This document shows positions 35,106-47,050 of a stretch of 64,000 nucleotides of DNA, piece after piece. Both the position numbers and the translations under genes were made by a program. The notes beneath the pieces are model-generated. The model ran no database searches and was not told where the DNA came from. It saw only the letters and a list, made by a program, of their open reading frames with translations. The stretch comes from Aldrovandia affinis (lineage: Eukaryota > Chordata > Actinopteri > Notacanthiformes > Halosauridae), in contig JAINUG010000174.1 of assembly GCA_029706075.1 (NCBI GenBank), positions 1,302,001 to 1,366,000 of the forward strand. The letters are read 5' to 3'. Each line of letters opens with the position of its first letter. Within the stretch, counting starts at the first letter, position 1.

Positions 35106-38100
35106 AGCTATATATATATTTATATATTTCTCGCCTGTATAAATATATTCTCCTCAGTGATAAAAAGCTGTCTGTAGACAGTCTCTCTTTCTACATCTTT
35201 CTCTGTCGGAATTTGAGTTTTGTCAACGTGGCAGCTGTCAGGGCTGCCTTTTGATAAAACATTTAAAGGTTTGAAGCATTAATGTTGCACGATGCCATCA
35301 GTGCTGGATTTGTTGGGCTACTGGCTGAATGTGCCCAGCGGTCAGTTGTTGCTGACATGTTCTGCCATGGGACAGGAAATGGGTCTGTGCAGGCAAGTTC
35401 TGTTGCATCTATGATTGGCTACATGCCGTGGACTCTCAATTACCCCTCTGTAAACATGTTCTGCTGTACTTGGAATTGAATTTTCAAAGCCACAAGCTTA
35501 GCTAATTACTTCACACAGTGTAAGATTTCTCCCAGAGCAATAACCAAGCAGCATAATCTGGAGGGGAAATCTAAAAGATTGCTCCATCATACTGCACAAT
35601 CAATACCGAATTGGATCTTCACCATGATGTTTGTTCAGACATTTGTGTGTCTGAAATTGGTAGACAAAATAGAAATTTGATAAATTCAGTAAACCATCAG
35701 ATGTGTGAAAATAAGTCTGCTCGTTTTCCTTGCTACTCCTTGCACTTTCAATTAAAACAATAAAACATTAATTAAAACAGTTAATTACACAGTTAACTGC
35801 TCTCAATTGGTTTCGTCGGTCTGAACTGGTTGCTGATTTTAAGGTGAAAACAAAAACCAACATAACCAACCATGTCCTCTTCATCACCAGTACTGGGGAA
35901 CCCAGTTCCATATAATGGGCAAACATATTCAGTACTAATAGAATTTTAAAAATGTGGGTGATCGTTGAACTTGGTAAACTGTATTTTTGAAGGAAAGAAC
36001 GAAACGTATTTAATTGTGAATAAAAGCGAAGGAATCATTTTGAATTCTGAATCCAGGGGGCAGCCATGCCCTGTGGTAAGCTAGAAGGCCAGCAGTATTT
36101 TTAATGCAATGTCACAGTTCACGGACAACTTGGTCTGTACCCTCAATAGACTGAGAATGTCGCAGAAAGGTTTATGGACACCGCTCGATTGAGTTCCCTA
36201 ATTTGAAGGGACACTTGTACTCCGAGACCCCTAACAAACCTAGGGAAATGAGAGGCGGTGAAAACATGGCTTAAAGTAGATTGCTGAATCCATGAATAAA
36301 TAAAGGTTTAAAAAAGTAATTGGGGGGAAAAAAACAGTGAGTTTGAATCTGTGGAAAGGGGTAAATGCAAAGCATAGGCAGTCATTACTCCACCCTCATT
36401 GGGCTTTGTTCCATTATCATTCTGAAGGGATGTTCTTCCCTAAACCAAGGTGAGTGTTCACAGCGGGGGTTTTTGTTTCTAAATGCTTCTCTTTACTAAC
36501 GCAAAAAACCCGAGAGTTTTGTCGGTTAACTGCTTGCGATTCATTTATTCTGGGAGTGATGCATCCCTGCTCCGCAGAGGTCACTGTCACGTGGGGACTT
36601 TGTTTCAGAGTGTGCGTTCCCTCACAAGTCACAACAATCCCAGTTTCATTTCAAAGCCCAGCCATGGGATTTTAAGCGCACAAATGCCATTACTTATCCA
36701 CACCATCCAATCTATCACAATAATAATAAAGACAAGAAGTCATGACGCAAAGTGGGTCCCTCGTTTAGATTGGAGGCGAAGGCTATGAGGGTGACATTCA
36801 GGATATCCGCAGATCGCGTCAGTGCAGGTCGTCCGCGGTGTCTTCGCTGATGTGAGAGGAGGATGGCACCGCGCGGCACAGGCTATTAGTGAACCCATTG
36901 GGTTATAGCACCACATTAAATGAATTTTACTATGTTAACTTAAAAAGGCACTTATGGCCATGTTCTTGATGGTAAAGTTATCTCTGTAAAAATGATGATA
37001 TACATTCAAGGGAAAAACACAGGGACGGACGGTCCTTGCAATGGAGTTTGATCAATGATTGGTTATGCATGTCAAACACTCTTCCACGGATAATTGTATC
37101 AAAGGGCCAGGGGATAGCGACAGGTGTAGTCTTATATTATTGGATAGAAGAGAGTTCTGCATATCATAATGAAAGCAATGTGTTCATCCTATTTTAAAAG
37201 CAATAGTACAGTACGTTTTAAAAGTCCATGGACATTTAGCATGGCTGTTTGCATAGCGGCTCTGAATGGAAACGCGTCAAAAGAGTGAAAAAGTGGTCCA
37301 GTGCAGATACGTTCAGTGCACAACTACACAGTCGTTCTTCACAATCGTTCCTTTTTCAGTTTGAAAGGTGAAGTGTGCATCATCTTTTTCACTAAATTGG
37401 GAATTGTCCTTGAAATAGCTTTGAAGAAGCAAATATTACACTGTAATATGCACTTCCTGTTTCGACTGTTTAAATTTGACACCGCAAAGGTGTCGGCCTT
37501 TCATTCTGTGCAGGTGTAAAGTTTTGCCCTTTTTAAAACCTGTTCTTTGCTATTTAACCTTAAAGGTTAGCCAAAATGCCAATTACTGCTGCAGAGGTCA
37601 GTAATGATGAGAACTAGAGCAGTGGGGGAATCAGCAATGAGTAGAGTTTTTCTAGTAGGTTTTTTTACACAGACTGCTGCAGTATTGTGTATATGGCTAG
37701 TAACTTTATGTAGAACTGGAGGGATGCAGGCATGAATCTTAGATCTATGCATCCCATATGTATAAAATATAAGAGATCCAAGATAAGGGTACGTACTAAG
37801 CAAACAAATGCTTAAATATAGAGCAATGTGATAGTATGAAAGCACAGGCATTTATTCACCTTTAATGTGACAATCTGTTCTGACTAATGTTATGTACCAT
37901 GGCATATTATTTAAAAAATGCATTATGCTCCATTAAAAATACAATGTTGATTTTTAGTCCAACATATGTTATTAAGAAGGAGGCCATGGTTGACAGATAC
38001 AATTTCCATTCAAGGCCCCTTTTCAAGCTAGCTACTCTCAGCCGGAACATAAAAATGGTGACTGCACTTCTCAGCTGTGTTACCAAACAATATTATTGCC

Positions 38101-39724
38101 CAATAACCCTGTTCTTAATAACCCTGCTGTTCTGTACTTGGTCAGGGACAAGGACAAGACTGAGTGAGTGAATGAGTCAATGAGTGAGGGTTAAAGCCCA
38201 AATGCTACAGCACTAGCCTCCTTAGTTACACATTTGCTAACACTTGTTACTGTTCAACTAACCAGCAACAATGTATTCTGTCATTGTTTGTCATGTAAAT
38301 GGTTAATGGTGCAGTTATTAATATTTTATTAAGCATTTATAACTACACCATTTTCTAAAGTGATGTAAAAGTATTGATGGAGTATGCTGTATGTAGAATG
38401 TATAGGCTACTGTCTAACACAGTCAGGTTTGTGGGGAATTCCAGCTGGTTGAAGCATGAAGCATGATTTTAACAGTAAATGTTCATTCATTTGTATCATA
38501 GAAATCTTCCATCTCACATTGTTTCAATCACTTTCTCTATTTTCTCTCTCATGCCATATTTCAAAAAAATTAAACCACATCCATATTGTATATAGCTCTG
38601 TAGCCATTAATAACCAAAATTTTAAATAGTTTCAGGTCATTATTGTAAATAAGGACATGTTCTCAGCTGGCATACCTAGTTGAATCAAGATTAAATTATT
38701 AAATTAATGAAACAATCGTTCAAGAGAAGAACTTAATTACTGCCAAACGTCTGTTTGTGTGTGTGTGGGTAGTAATGGTGCTGCTGAAATAGGTCAGTCT
38801 GAAACACACTGAGCAGGACCGACTTTTCCAAGAATTTGATATTAACAGAAAATCGTATACAGTTGTGCCAGAAGCTCTAATGGCATTTTGAAAGGTTAAG
38901 TTCCTCGGAAAGGTCAGACTCATGTAAATCCTTCCTCTCACTGCGCCGAGGAGGCCAGCAATCGAGGTGACGGATCTTACACACATTTTGATCAGAGGAG
39001 GAAAGGAGAAAGAAAACAAGATTTAGATTTGAGAGGAAAATCATTGACAAATTGTCAATATCGACACAGTGACATTGTACGCTCTCGTTAGAATGATTAT
39101 TTTTATTTTTATTTAAAATCATTTGTAGGTTTACCTTCGGTTGAATGCAGCGAAATGTCAGAAATCCACTGCTATTCGACAATTAATTTTCAAAAGGTCA
39201 AACAGCTCTGTACTGACTGCATTGCATTGCTCTTCAGTTTTGCATATTCGTATATGTTCTCATCAGAATACATCCGAGACCTCCCTCCAAGGCGTATCAT
39301 ATAGCATAAGAGCACAGAAAAATGTGCATCTGTTCCTTTCTGAAATGTCTGGGGGGGAAAAAGCATATTAAATGGATGTACCAGCACACGAATTTCAAGC
39401 ACCGCAAAAGTGCTTTTATTTTATGCGATGAGATTGCAGGCATGAGCAGACACCATTAGCTGAAGCTGCCTGTACCCACCATGTCCATTTACACCAAATA
39501 AAGGCACTTTTGAAAGCTTGAAATCAGTGTGCAGTTTATCAGTCTGTCTTTTTATATATGATGTAGCGCAACCAATTTATTATTATTATATATTCTTCTT
39601 ATTCTTATTCTTATTATTTATGGCATAAATACAGCTAATGAATACATCCCCATTTATTAAGGATGATTCATTTGACAAAAATCTACACAAACTTTGATTA
39701 ATCTTACCATATTTAAATGAACCT
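35106..39724. other. Unassigned intergenic sequence
   Basis: This is the longest stretch (4.6 kb) with no recognised mobile element. A run of GA-rich tandem text occurs near 38,160-38,190 and an AAT run near 36,720. It may hold regulatory DNA for gria3 or another gene, but nothing in the sequence alone shows this. Confidence 0.35.
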
Positions 39725-39785
39725 TTTGTAAGTTGCTCTGGATAAGAGCATCTGCTAAATGCTGTAAAAATGTCAAATAAGAATG
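39725..39785 (+). repeat. L2-type SINE/LINE tail
   Basis: 'TTTGTAAGTTGCTCTGGATA' then 'AGAGCATCTGCTAAATGCTGTAA' is a near-consensus 3' tail of fish L2-type LINE/SINE pairs. No SINE head is visible upstream. A (TTCTTA)-type simple repeat lies just to the left (39,579-39,620). Confidence 0.7.
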
Positions 39786-40829
39786 CAATGAACAGGTGAC
39801 AACTGCAGACTAATATTTTATTAGTGTAGCATGTAGGACATGCATTCAAACTGTTGATTTGACCGTTTTGTTTTTGATTGAACAATTCAAACAAATTGTT
39901 GATTTGTCAGACAAATGTATTATGCGTTCGCAGCCTTGCTCTTGTCCAACAGCACAATCAGACAATTCAAATAAAGCACGACCCTTAAATAATCATTATG
40001 CATGATCCCTGATGATGTAGTGGTGGTTACTATGGAACCATTCAGATCAGTAGAGTGATTTCGACCTTCGCGCAGTAACCTAGACCCTGATGGGAAAGTA
40101 AGTGCAGCAATATTTTCCAAGCTGGTCCCAACCTGTCCCCCGTGACACTTGGACATGACTCTTCAGTCTGGTCTTAAGCAGGTCCATCACAAGCTATTTC
40201 CCATTAGTGTCAGCATGCAACTCTTGTCTGAGCATTAACTCTGTGTGATTTCGATGACCTTAATGTGGGTGGGGTGTGCAGGGGCTGACACAATGTTGGG
40301 TTTTTTTCAGGTGGGGGGTGTTAGCGGTTCGGGGCGGTAGCGGTTCGGGGCCTGGGTGATTGGGGGATGTTTTTAGCAGACATGAGACCATAGAACCCTT
40401 CACAATAAATCAGACAATAGCATACTGAAAGGAAATGATACATCAGAGGGGCCCCTTCAGAATTGTGTTATTATCAGTGAGAACCGGTCCTTGAATAATT
40501 CTGTGGGAATATATGCACTTATCCAACCAATATATATCCCCTGGGTGTCATTACAGTGATGCTGAAATCCCAATATTCTCATTACATTTGTTCCCCTGGA
40601 AAGCCCATTCCAGTGAATAATAGAAAATCTATATATTGTGTGAGTATATTCTCTGTGTAACAATTTAAGGAAAAGTAAATGCAAGAAATGTATGTACATT
40701 TGTGGTTTATTTCATATGGCAAATATGATTATTTTAAATAAATCTCATGCATTTATAAACTGTACTACAGTGATGAAGCAATATCATATTGAACAATGTA
40801 ATATAGGCAGTTGCAGTTGCCAAACTTTA
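39786..40829. other. Unassigned; short tandem GC-rich motif
   Basis: At 40,322-40,350 the unit TAGCGGTTCGGGGC occurs twice in tandem within a G-rich stretch. Otherwise no features. Confidence 0.4.
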
Positions 40830-41123
40830 GGCAACTACCAAAATAAAGGAAACACCAACATAAAGTGTTGAACCATCGAGTGAGCATTTGTGCCCTGTGG
40901 ATGCGGGCATTGTCATCCTGGAAGAGACCACTCCCATGAGGATAGAAATACTTCACCATAGGATGAAGGTAATCACTCAGGATGGTTTTGTATTGACTGG
41001 TGTTTACCTTGCCCTCTATGGGGTTGAGTGGACCTAAACCATGCCAGGAAAATGCATCCCACACCATAACAGAGCCACAAGAACCCTTAATTTACTGAAG
41101 TGTTTCCTTTATTTTGGCAGTTG
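40830..41123 (-). pseudogene. Tc1-like miniature derivative with both terminal repeats
   Basis: The left terminal repeat is CAACTACCAAAATAAAGGAA (from 40,832) and the right one, reverse complemented, is CAACTGCCAAAATAAAGGAA (ending 41,123). The minus-strand relic between them includes 'MVWDAFSWHGLGPLNPIEGK' and 'GLFQDDNARIH', with the D-D-N box intact. The join between right repeat and coding relic ('GGGTTCTTGTGG' after 'AGTAAATTAA') is the same as in the 34.6-kb copy. A second deletion near 40,868 removes the 3' part. At 294 bp this is a MITE-like product. Confidence 0.9.
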
Positions 41124-41497
41124 TGTGTGTATATATTTCTGTGTGCATATGTATTGGTGTATATAAATATTTATATGTAGGTGTAAACCATATGGTGTGT
41201 TTAATTGTCATAGATTTGTATGTCTTCAGACTCATGCCCTATCAGACCCAAGGTACAGGATGTTTCACTGTCTCAAGCAGTAATCAGTATGTGCAGGGTG
41301 AGGTGTGAGGACCGAGGAATATCGTGAATAATTTAAAAGGAACTGCTCTCTAAGTGACGTCCACCCCATCCACCCTTCTCCTGACCAACTCCACCCACCC
41401 ATAACCCTAAGCATGTTTATCTCTCAAAGTTAGCCCACCAAGACCGTAGCAACACTCCCCTCCCTCCCAGGGCCCCATGCGGGCATTGAAAGCAGCG

Positions 41498-42199
41498 TGT
41501 TGTGGAAATTCTACTATTCAAAGGAAGCGAGACTGTGTTCTCAAAGTTCAAATAATGTTTTATTACTGTTTCGCAACAGGGGAGCAGTCTAACACTGTCG
41601 CATGAAGAATGTCAGAGTATCTCCGACGAGATAAAGGTCTTTTACATTCGAGGTGACCATCGCCCCTTGGAGTTTCACCCATTGGTCATGGTTGAAACCC
41701 CTCCTTTATTGATGGGTCCAGACACATGTTTTACCCTCCCAACATACACAATTCTTGCATACATTAGGATGGGGCGACTCTCACCTATGGCCCAGTAATA
41801 ACTTTCCATCCATGTTATTATGATTTATACAGCACAATAATGAAACTCATTCCCAAGGCGCTGACCTTGACGCTTCCTGCTCCCCAACCCAAACATCTTA
41901 ATGTTTCTCATACTTTCACAGTTGGTTGTCTCCCACTTCTAGCAATACACACTTATCTCTTCCTGACAGGATGGTATGATATGAGGACAAAATGTTTGAC
42001 CTGTTAGTGGAAGAAGAAACAACTTATTTAGTAAAACTGAAAACGGCCTGTCCCAAGGCCTAATAAAATTTTCCCTTCCAAGCGGTTGCTGCATTGTAGT
42101 TTTATTTATCTGTTAAATCCACTGCAAAGAGGCTTCATCCCCTATAGTAGGGAGACCCGGGCATACAGACCCTTTAAGGTCCGTAGTCCAGCGTGTCCA
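41498..42199 (-). mobile_element. Candidate solo LTR
   Basis: On the minus strand the last about 60 bases carry an AATAAA signal (41,553 region) and end '…GAATTTCCACAACA', a shape like the R-U5 end of an LTR. With ends at 41,498 and 42,199 the element would run TG…CA and be flanked by AGCG on both sides, but a 4-base match is weak evidence. No primer-binding site or internal region was found next to it. Confidence 0.3.
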
Positions 42200-43273
42200 A
42201 GCGCTAAATAATGGGTGGGTTTAAACTGGCAGCTCTAAATATACCTACACTTGCTCTCTGGTCTTCTTGGAGTCTGTTTATTCCAGAGCTCAATTAGGGC
42301 ATGAGAGAGAAATCCATGGTTATCTCTCCAGGGGAGGTGTTATTGCAGGATAGGCCCGCTGGAGAGCCAAGGAAGTTGGGGAAAAAGTAACATTTGTAAA
42401 GACAGAGAATGGAATCTACAGCACCTTTGCAGTTGGGGAAGGACTGTTTGAAGCAGAACTATCAAATGCACATATATGGTGAACTGGGGGAAGCTCAGAT
42501 GGTTTTATTTATGTGTGGCTCTTTTCACTTGCACTTAAATCTTAAAGGCTAACTTGGATTCTCACAGGAGATGATAAATGCTTATCTCTCTGACCCAGGA
42601 CAGGAATGATTACATTAAAGAATTTTTTTTCCTCTATCTCAAGTACTCTTTTGAATCATGTAATATCTCATTTGGTACACACAGTTCAGGGGGGCTTTTG
42701 TCTTTGCTGGATCTTGAGACATTGGTCACGGTTTTCAGTAACTCCTGAAAGACACCAGATGTGCACACTGTAGTCTGTACTGATAAACATTTCTTATTCC
42801 TCAGCCTACTCTAGCAATGTCTGAGATTTAAATCGCGTAATACAGTTTGCCGTTAACAATGGTGGAAAAACTTTGTTACTGTACTTAATTCATTTTTTCT
42901 CTGATTTATATTTTACCCAGGCATTTTTATTTACTACATCTTTTACTCTCACTCCACTACATTTTAAAGGAAATATTAACTTTTTACACAGCTACATTTT
43001 CTGTGAGATCACCCAGTACTCGTTATATTTTGGCACGTCTTGTACAAAAGCAATGCGGAATCACAGGACCCAGAAAACATAACAGCATTCAACTAACATA
43101 GCTAATAAAATTAGCTTAAATAATAGTGCACCAGTTTCTTTGGTAGGCTACAATCTGTGCCAAAGAAGATGGCAGCAAGAACTGGTTAAATGAGGTAGTG
43201 TACTTTCATCTTAAGTACAGTATGAATACTAGGACAATTCCCAGTAAGCATATCAATGATATATATGTGGATA
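42200..43273. other. Unassigned intergenic sequence
   Basis: No gene or element end recognised. Confidence 0.4.
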
Positions 43274-43790
43274 CTACTGAGTCGTCCTCAGACAGGCCTT
43301 CCACCGACATCTCCAGCCAACCCGATCCTCCTGCATCCTGCGAGCTCTCCAGTAGTTTCCACTCCCACATCTATCTTCAGCATGTCCATGTATGTTGGTG
43401 TGGGACGCCCTTGTGATCGATGTCCGCGTGCTTGTGATGGTTCCCACAGTACCAGTTTGCTGGCTGGTAGCTCGTGGTGTCTGTGGCAGTGTCAGCATCA
43501 TTCTCCTAGCTGCTATTTTGTTACTCAGCCTTGGTAGCTCTCCGTACAGATGCTTGTTGGTAACGTGCTCGTTCTGGTTGCTGTTTAGTACTGCACGCAG
43601 CATTCTGGTGCTGCACCCATCCAGAGACTTCTGCAGGGCGGGCTTCAGGGTCCAGCATTCACAGCCATATAGGAGAACGGATTCCACCGTCTCATCAAAC
43701 GACGGATGGAGTTTATATTACCTAGTCAAGGTGTCTACTGAATCGCTTCCAGTTGTTCTCATTGAGAGCGTGCTCTCTGGTGAGATATAA
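43274..43790 (-). pseudogene. RTE-like LINE, C-terminal part of ORF2
   Basis: The minus-strand frame begins in 'ETVESVLLYGCECWTLK' and continues 'SLDGCSTRMLRAVLN', 'HVTNKHLYGELPRLSNKI' and 'ARRMMLTL'. This is the thumb/C-terminal block found in RTE-type non-LTR retrotransposons ('L.YG.E.WT', 'LDG..TRMLR', 'T…LYG.LP…I..RR'). After about residue 75 the text drifts, with likely frame changes. The reverse transcriptase core is absent, so the copy is 5' truncated. Confidence 0.75.
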
Positions 43791-44302
43791 GATGGAAGGG
43801 AGTGTTTTCAGATGGGAAATCAAGCAATATTAGATCAATATTTAATATCTGAATAAAACTGACCTGATGTGGCCTCTAGAAAAAAACATATTTGAAAGAC
43901 ATTGTTGAACTATACTGTATGGCGATATGGGGATATGATATGGAAACCTGAATAATACGCTCAAATATGAACACCGTGGCAGTCAGCAATTCTCTCTCCA
44001 GTACCTTTTGCAAAATCCAGATGACATTTAGAAATACATAGGCTATACTGTACACATAATTATGGGAGCATTGGCACACTGGCTAGTTGAAATAGTCATG
44101 GACACGCTATGCTCTCTTGTAATAATTATGGCTATCTAGTTTGAAAAGAAAACGATTAACACTCTGAAAATGACGAATGGAAACTATTATTGGGAGATGG
44201 TTTTTCAGGGTAAAATGAGAGATGTGAATGCCTTTCCCCCTCATAAGTCTCCGGGTATCTCTCTGGTGTCACTACACAATAAACCCTGTCTCAGAATATA
44301 CA
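43791..44302. other. Unassigned intergenic sequence
   Basis: No element recognised. Confidence 0.4.
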
Positions 44303-44450
44303 GTGCCCCTTTAAAGTCTACACTTTGTGTTGCCTTACAGCCTGAAATGAAGACATGTTAAATCTCAATTCAGTTCTCAATTTATGAAAATTAATTAAAA
44401 ATAATAAAACAGTGTAAATCAGACGAGGAGTGTAGACTTTAAAGGGGCGC
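44303..44450. mobile_element. Short MITE-like inverted repeat
   Basis: Arms 44,303-44,324 and 44,429-44,450 are inverted copies matching at 21 of 22 positions (core CCCCTTTAAAGTCTACACT). They are separated by about 104 bp that include 'GTTGCCTTACAGCCTGAAATGAAGACA' in part, a phrase resembling fish Tc1/mariner-type non-coding ends. The left arm is preceded by TACA. At 148 bp this is a miniature DNA element or a hairpin made from one terminal repeat. Confidence 0.7.
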
Positions 44451-45051
44451 TTTGGGTGAGCTTCTGCACTAGTGCATAAGTGCAGAGGCCTTTTAAAACG
44501 GTGCCCAAGTAATCTCCTGCACACTGCAGCAACCCTCCACAAGATTATCTGTGAGAGTCTCCCTCTGTGACTCTGCTCTGCATGTTGCGCTGTGTTGGAC
44601 AGACCTGCGTTTAGGAGCCGTATGGTTGCGCAGAGGTGAGCGGGGGAAAGAGGACTCTTGGCTGAATGCCTGCCCACAGTGATGGCTCCATTAGCCTGCG
44701 CTGGGCCTCGCGTGAGAGTGGCAGGAGTCCCTCACTCTGCGCTGCTTGCCCATGACTTCTGGGGCCCCCTGCAGGGTGAACATATACAATGACGCTGGAT
44801 TCGATTCGTCAACATTTATTCTTAAATTACAATTTAACTTCAATGTGGGAGATGCACATGCAAGTACAGTTTGGTCATTTCAGTAATCACCAAAATTAAT
44901 TTTAAAACATTTCGTTTGAATTGGAAAAAAGTAACATTGACACTTAATTGAGAGTCAAACAAACAAATGCTATATTGAATCCAGGCTAGTGCAAGATGTT
45001 GTAGCCTACGTGTTCTGTCGGCTGCATGAGTAGTGAGCCGTGTTGTTTCCT
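44451..45051. other. Unassigned intergenic sequence
   Basis: GC is higher than around it at 44,450-44,780, but no gene or element could be named. Confidence 0.35.
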
Positions 45052-45206
45052 AATATAATATATGCCATTTAGCAGACGATTTTATCCAAAGCGACTTACA
45101 GTAGTGAATGCATACATTTTCAGTATATGTGGCCCCAGTGGGAATTGAACCCACAATCTAAGTGTTGCCAACGCTGTGCTCTACCAACTGAGCCACAGAG
45201 AACCAC
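45052..45206 (-). mobile_element. tRNA-derived SINE with L2-type tail, complete
   Basis: On the minus strand the head runs 'GTGGTTCTCTGTGGCTCAGT', with an A box TGGCTCAGTTGG (plus 45,184-45,195) and a B box GGTTCAATTCC (plus 45,141-45,151) exactly 44 nt apart. The tail is 'TGTAAGTCGCTTTGGATAAA…GTCTGCTAAATGGCA'. The tRNA-like part is well kept, but there is no acceptor-stem closure or terminator of a working tRNA gene, and the L2 tail marks it as a SINE. Confidence 0.85.
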
Positions 45207-45729
45207 ATTTCACGTTTCCTATTTCATTGGTCTATTCTATTCTCCATGTGCTGGGGTGGTAATGTTAACAAGAGGCTCTTTATAATGAACATATGAGTCA
45301 AGAGTGCCCCATTCCTGGAAGGATCCTCTCAAGGTTATGGTGGAACAGAAGTTAGGATTGGAAATAAGAGCCATTACGCAGAACAGGTGGCACCCCCTGC
45401 ATGGCATACTAATGCAGCAGCAGAGCATTTTAGCAGACGTTTCAAAGTACCCAAGTCCTCTGCAGAAAAATTTAGGTGCTGATTTCTTCCTGCTGCTATT
45501 CATATATATAAACGTCATATTCATGTTTCAGTTGTGTTTAAAAGCGTCCTTTGAACTTTCCAAGACTGCAGGCAGTCAGCACATGTTGTATGTGATATTA
45601 ATACTTGTCTGTGTGTTCAGAGCGAATCAACATATGTAAGTGATATGTGATATGTGACAAGATAGTGTATCTGCTTGTGTTGGCATCAACGTGTCACGCT
45701 TTTCTATTTTTATTAATCTCACCTGTTAT
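45207..45729. other. Unassigned intergenic sequence
   Basis: Open frames on both strands overlap each other (95 and 111 codons) and show no features of a gene. Confidence 0.4.
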
Positions 45730-45815
45730 TATTGTGTATTTTATGTATTGCTGTGAGTGAATGCTGTGGACAAATCAATTTCCCCTTTTGGCTCAATGAA
45801 GTATCTATCTTTCAA
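45730..45815 (+). repeat. LINE 3' end
   Basis: 'AATTTCCCCTTTTGGCTCAA' followed by 'TGAAGTATCTATCTTTC' is a decayed form of the fish LINE 3' end '…AATTTCCC…GGATCAATAAAGTATCTATCTATC'. The coding part is absent. Confidence 0.5.
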
Positions 45816-46699
45816 ATAGTATTTGCCTTGGCATTTAAAGGCATACTTACTGGTTTTTAGAGCTGTGACACAATGACATTTACAGTCTCTTCCTGCATTG
45901 CTCTACTTTTGAAATGGTGTCATGCAGATCTGGATTCAGTCTAACTACAATGGACTTTATGCTTGAGTGATGAGTCTACAGGAGTGTTGCGTTTTTTCCC
46001 TCGCATCTCATACAATGCCTCTTGCATTCTGCGACCCTGAACCATCTGAAAATACTGTGCGACAAGCATACAAACTTTTACATTTGTATCTCAAGGACAA
46101 CACATTGCAGAAGGGTTGAAATGAGACCTTCATTTCAAAAACCATTGGGCAGTTTTCCACTTTCCAGTTAACTTATACTGTATCACAAGTTTTGGGGGTT
46201 TTTCCCCCCAAAAGGCATCCTTATGCACAACTTCTGAGCAATCTTGTATCAGGTTTATTTCCCCGCTTAAAGGTATTGTGTTTGGGGTAAATTGGACACA
46301 TTTTCTCATGACTAAAAATCTGTTCAGCATGATTCATGTCACCTTTCCTATTTGGGTTAGTGAACATGTAAACAGAAAATAGCAATTTTGATGTTTTTTC
46401 ACATTCCTGTACACACTTTGTGTACCGAGGTGTTGTTCAGAGTCAATTTCACTTCAAGCTCTGTTGGTGGATTAGACTGACCAGGTTTTTTTGGGTTGTT
46501 TTGTTTTTCATTTGGAACAGTAACATACAAAATGTATACATATATTTATACACGTGCATATACATACATAAATACTCCAGTAAACTCCAAAGTTTTAACT
46601 TCACACCCCTTGATAAAGATGAGAAAAAACTATACAGGCAGTGCACTATTTTGTATGCTCAAAAAATGAGACAATTCTATTATTTTATACTAATACAAT
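45816..46699. other. Unassigned intergenic sequence
   Basis: AT-rich. Nothing recognised. Confidence 0.4.
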
Positions 46700-47050
46700 T
46701 GCTCAGAGACAAATATTTTTTTCCCCAAATACATATGTGTCACAATTATTCACAGTACTTTGTGCACCCTCCCCTTGCAAGGATGACACTACTAAGTCGT
46801 CTCCTATAGTGTTTTATGAGATTGGTGGTATCTGTGGATCTTCGGTCTGTGCTTGTGGACTGCCCTCTTCAATTCAAACTACACATTTTCAAAAGGGTTC
46901 AAGTCAAGCCACTGGGGTGGCAATAGCAAAATATTCATCTTGTGGTCATTATATTATTATATTATTATATTATTTAACCATTTGTTTGTTGATTTTGGGG
47001 GTATGTTTGGGATCATTGTCTTTAAAGATCCATTTGCTCTTTTTCCTCAG
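46700..47050 (-). mobile_element. Tc1-like non-coding region, degenerate
   Basis: Phrases in order: 'ATTCACAGTACTTTGTGCAC', 'AAAAGGGTTCAAGTCAAGCC..TGGGGTGGC', and 'TTTGGGATCATTGTCTTTAAAG'. These correspond to the 5' leader of fish Tc1-like elements read in reverse ('…TCAATACTTTGT…', '…GGGTTCAAGTC.GG..', '…GGGTCATTGTC…'). No ends or transposase could be made out. A short ATT repeat sits inside (46,949-46,976). Confidence 0.5.

Noticed and set aside
45121-45206. A working tRNA gene on the minus strand
   Set aside because: It has an L2-type tail and lacks acceptor-stem closure; it is the head of a SINE.
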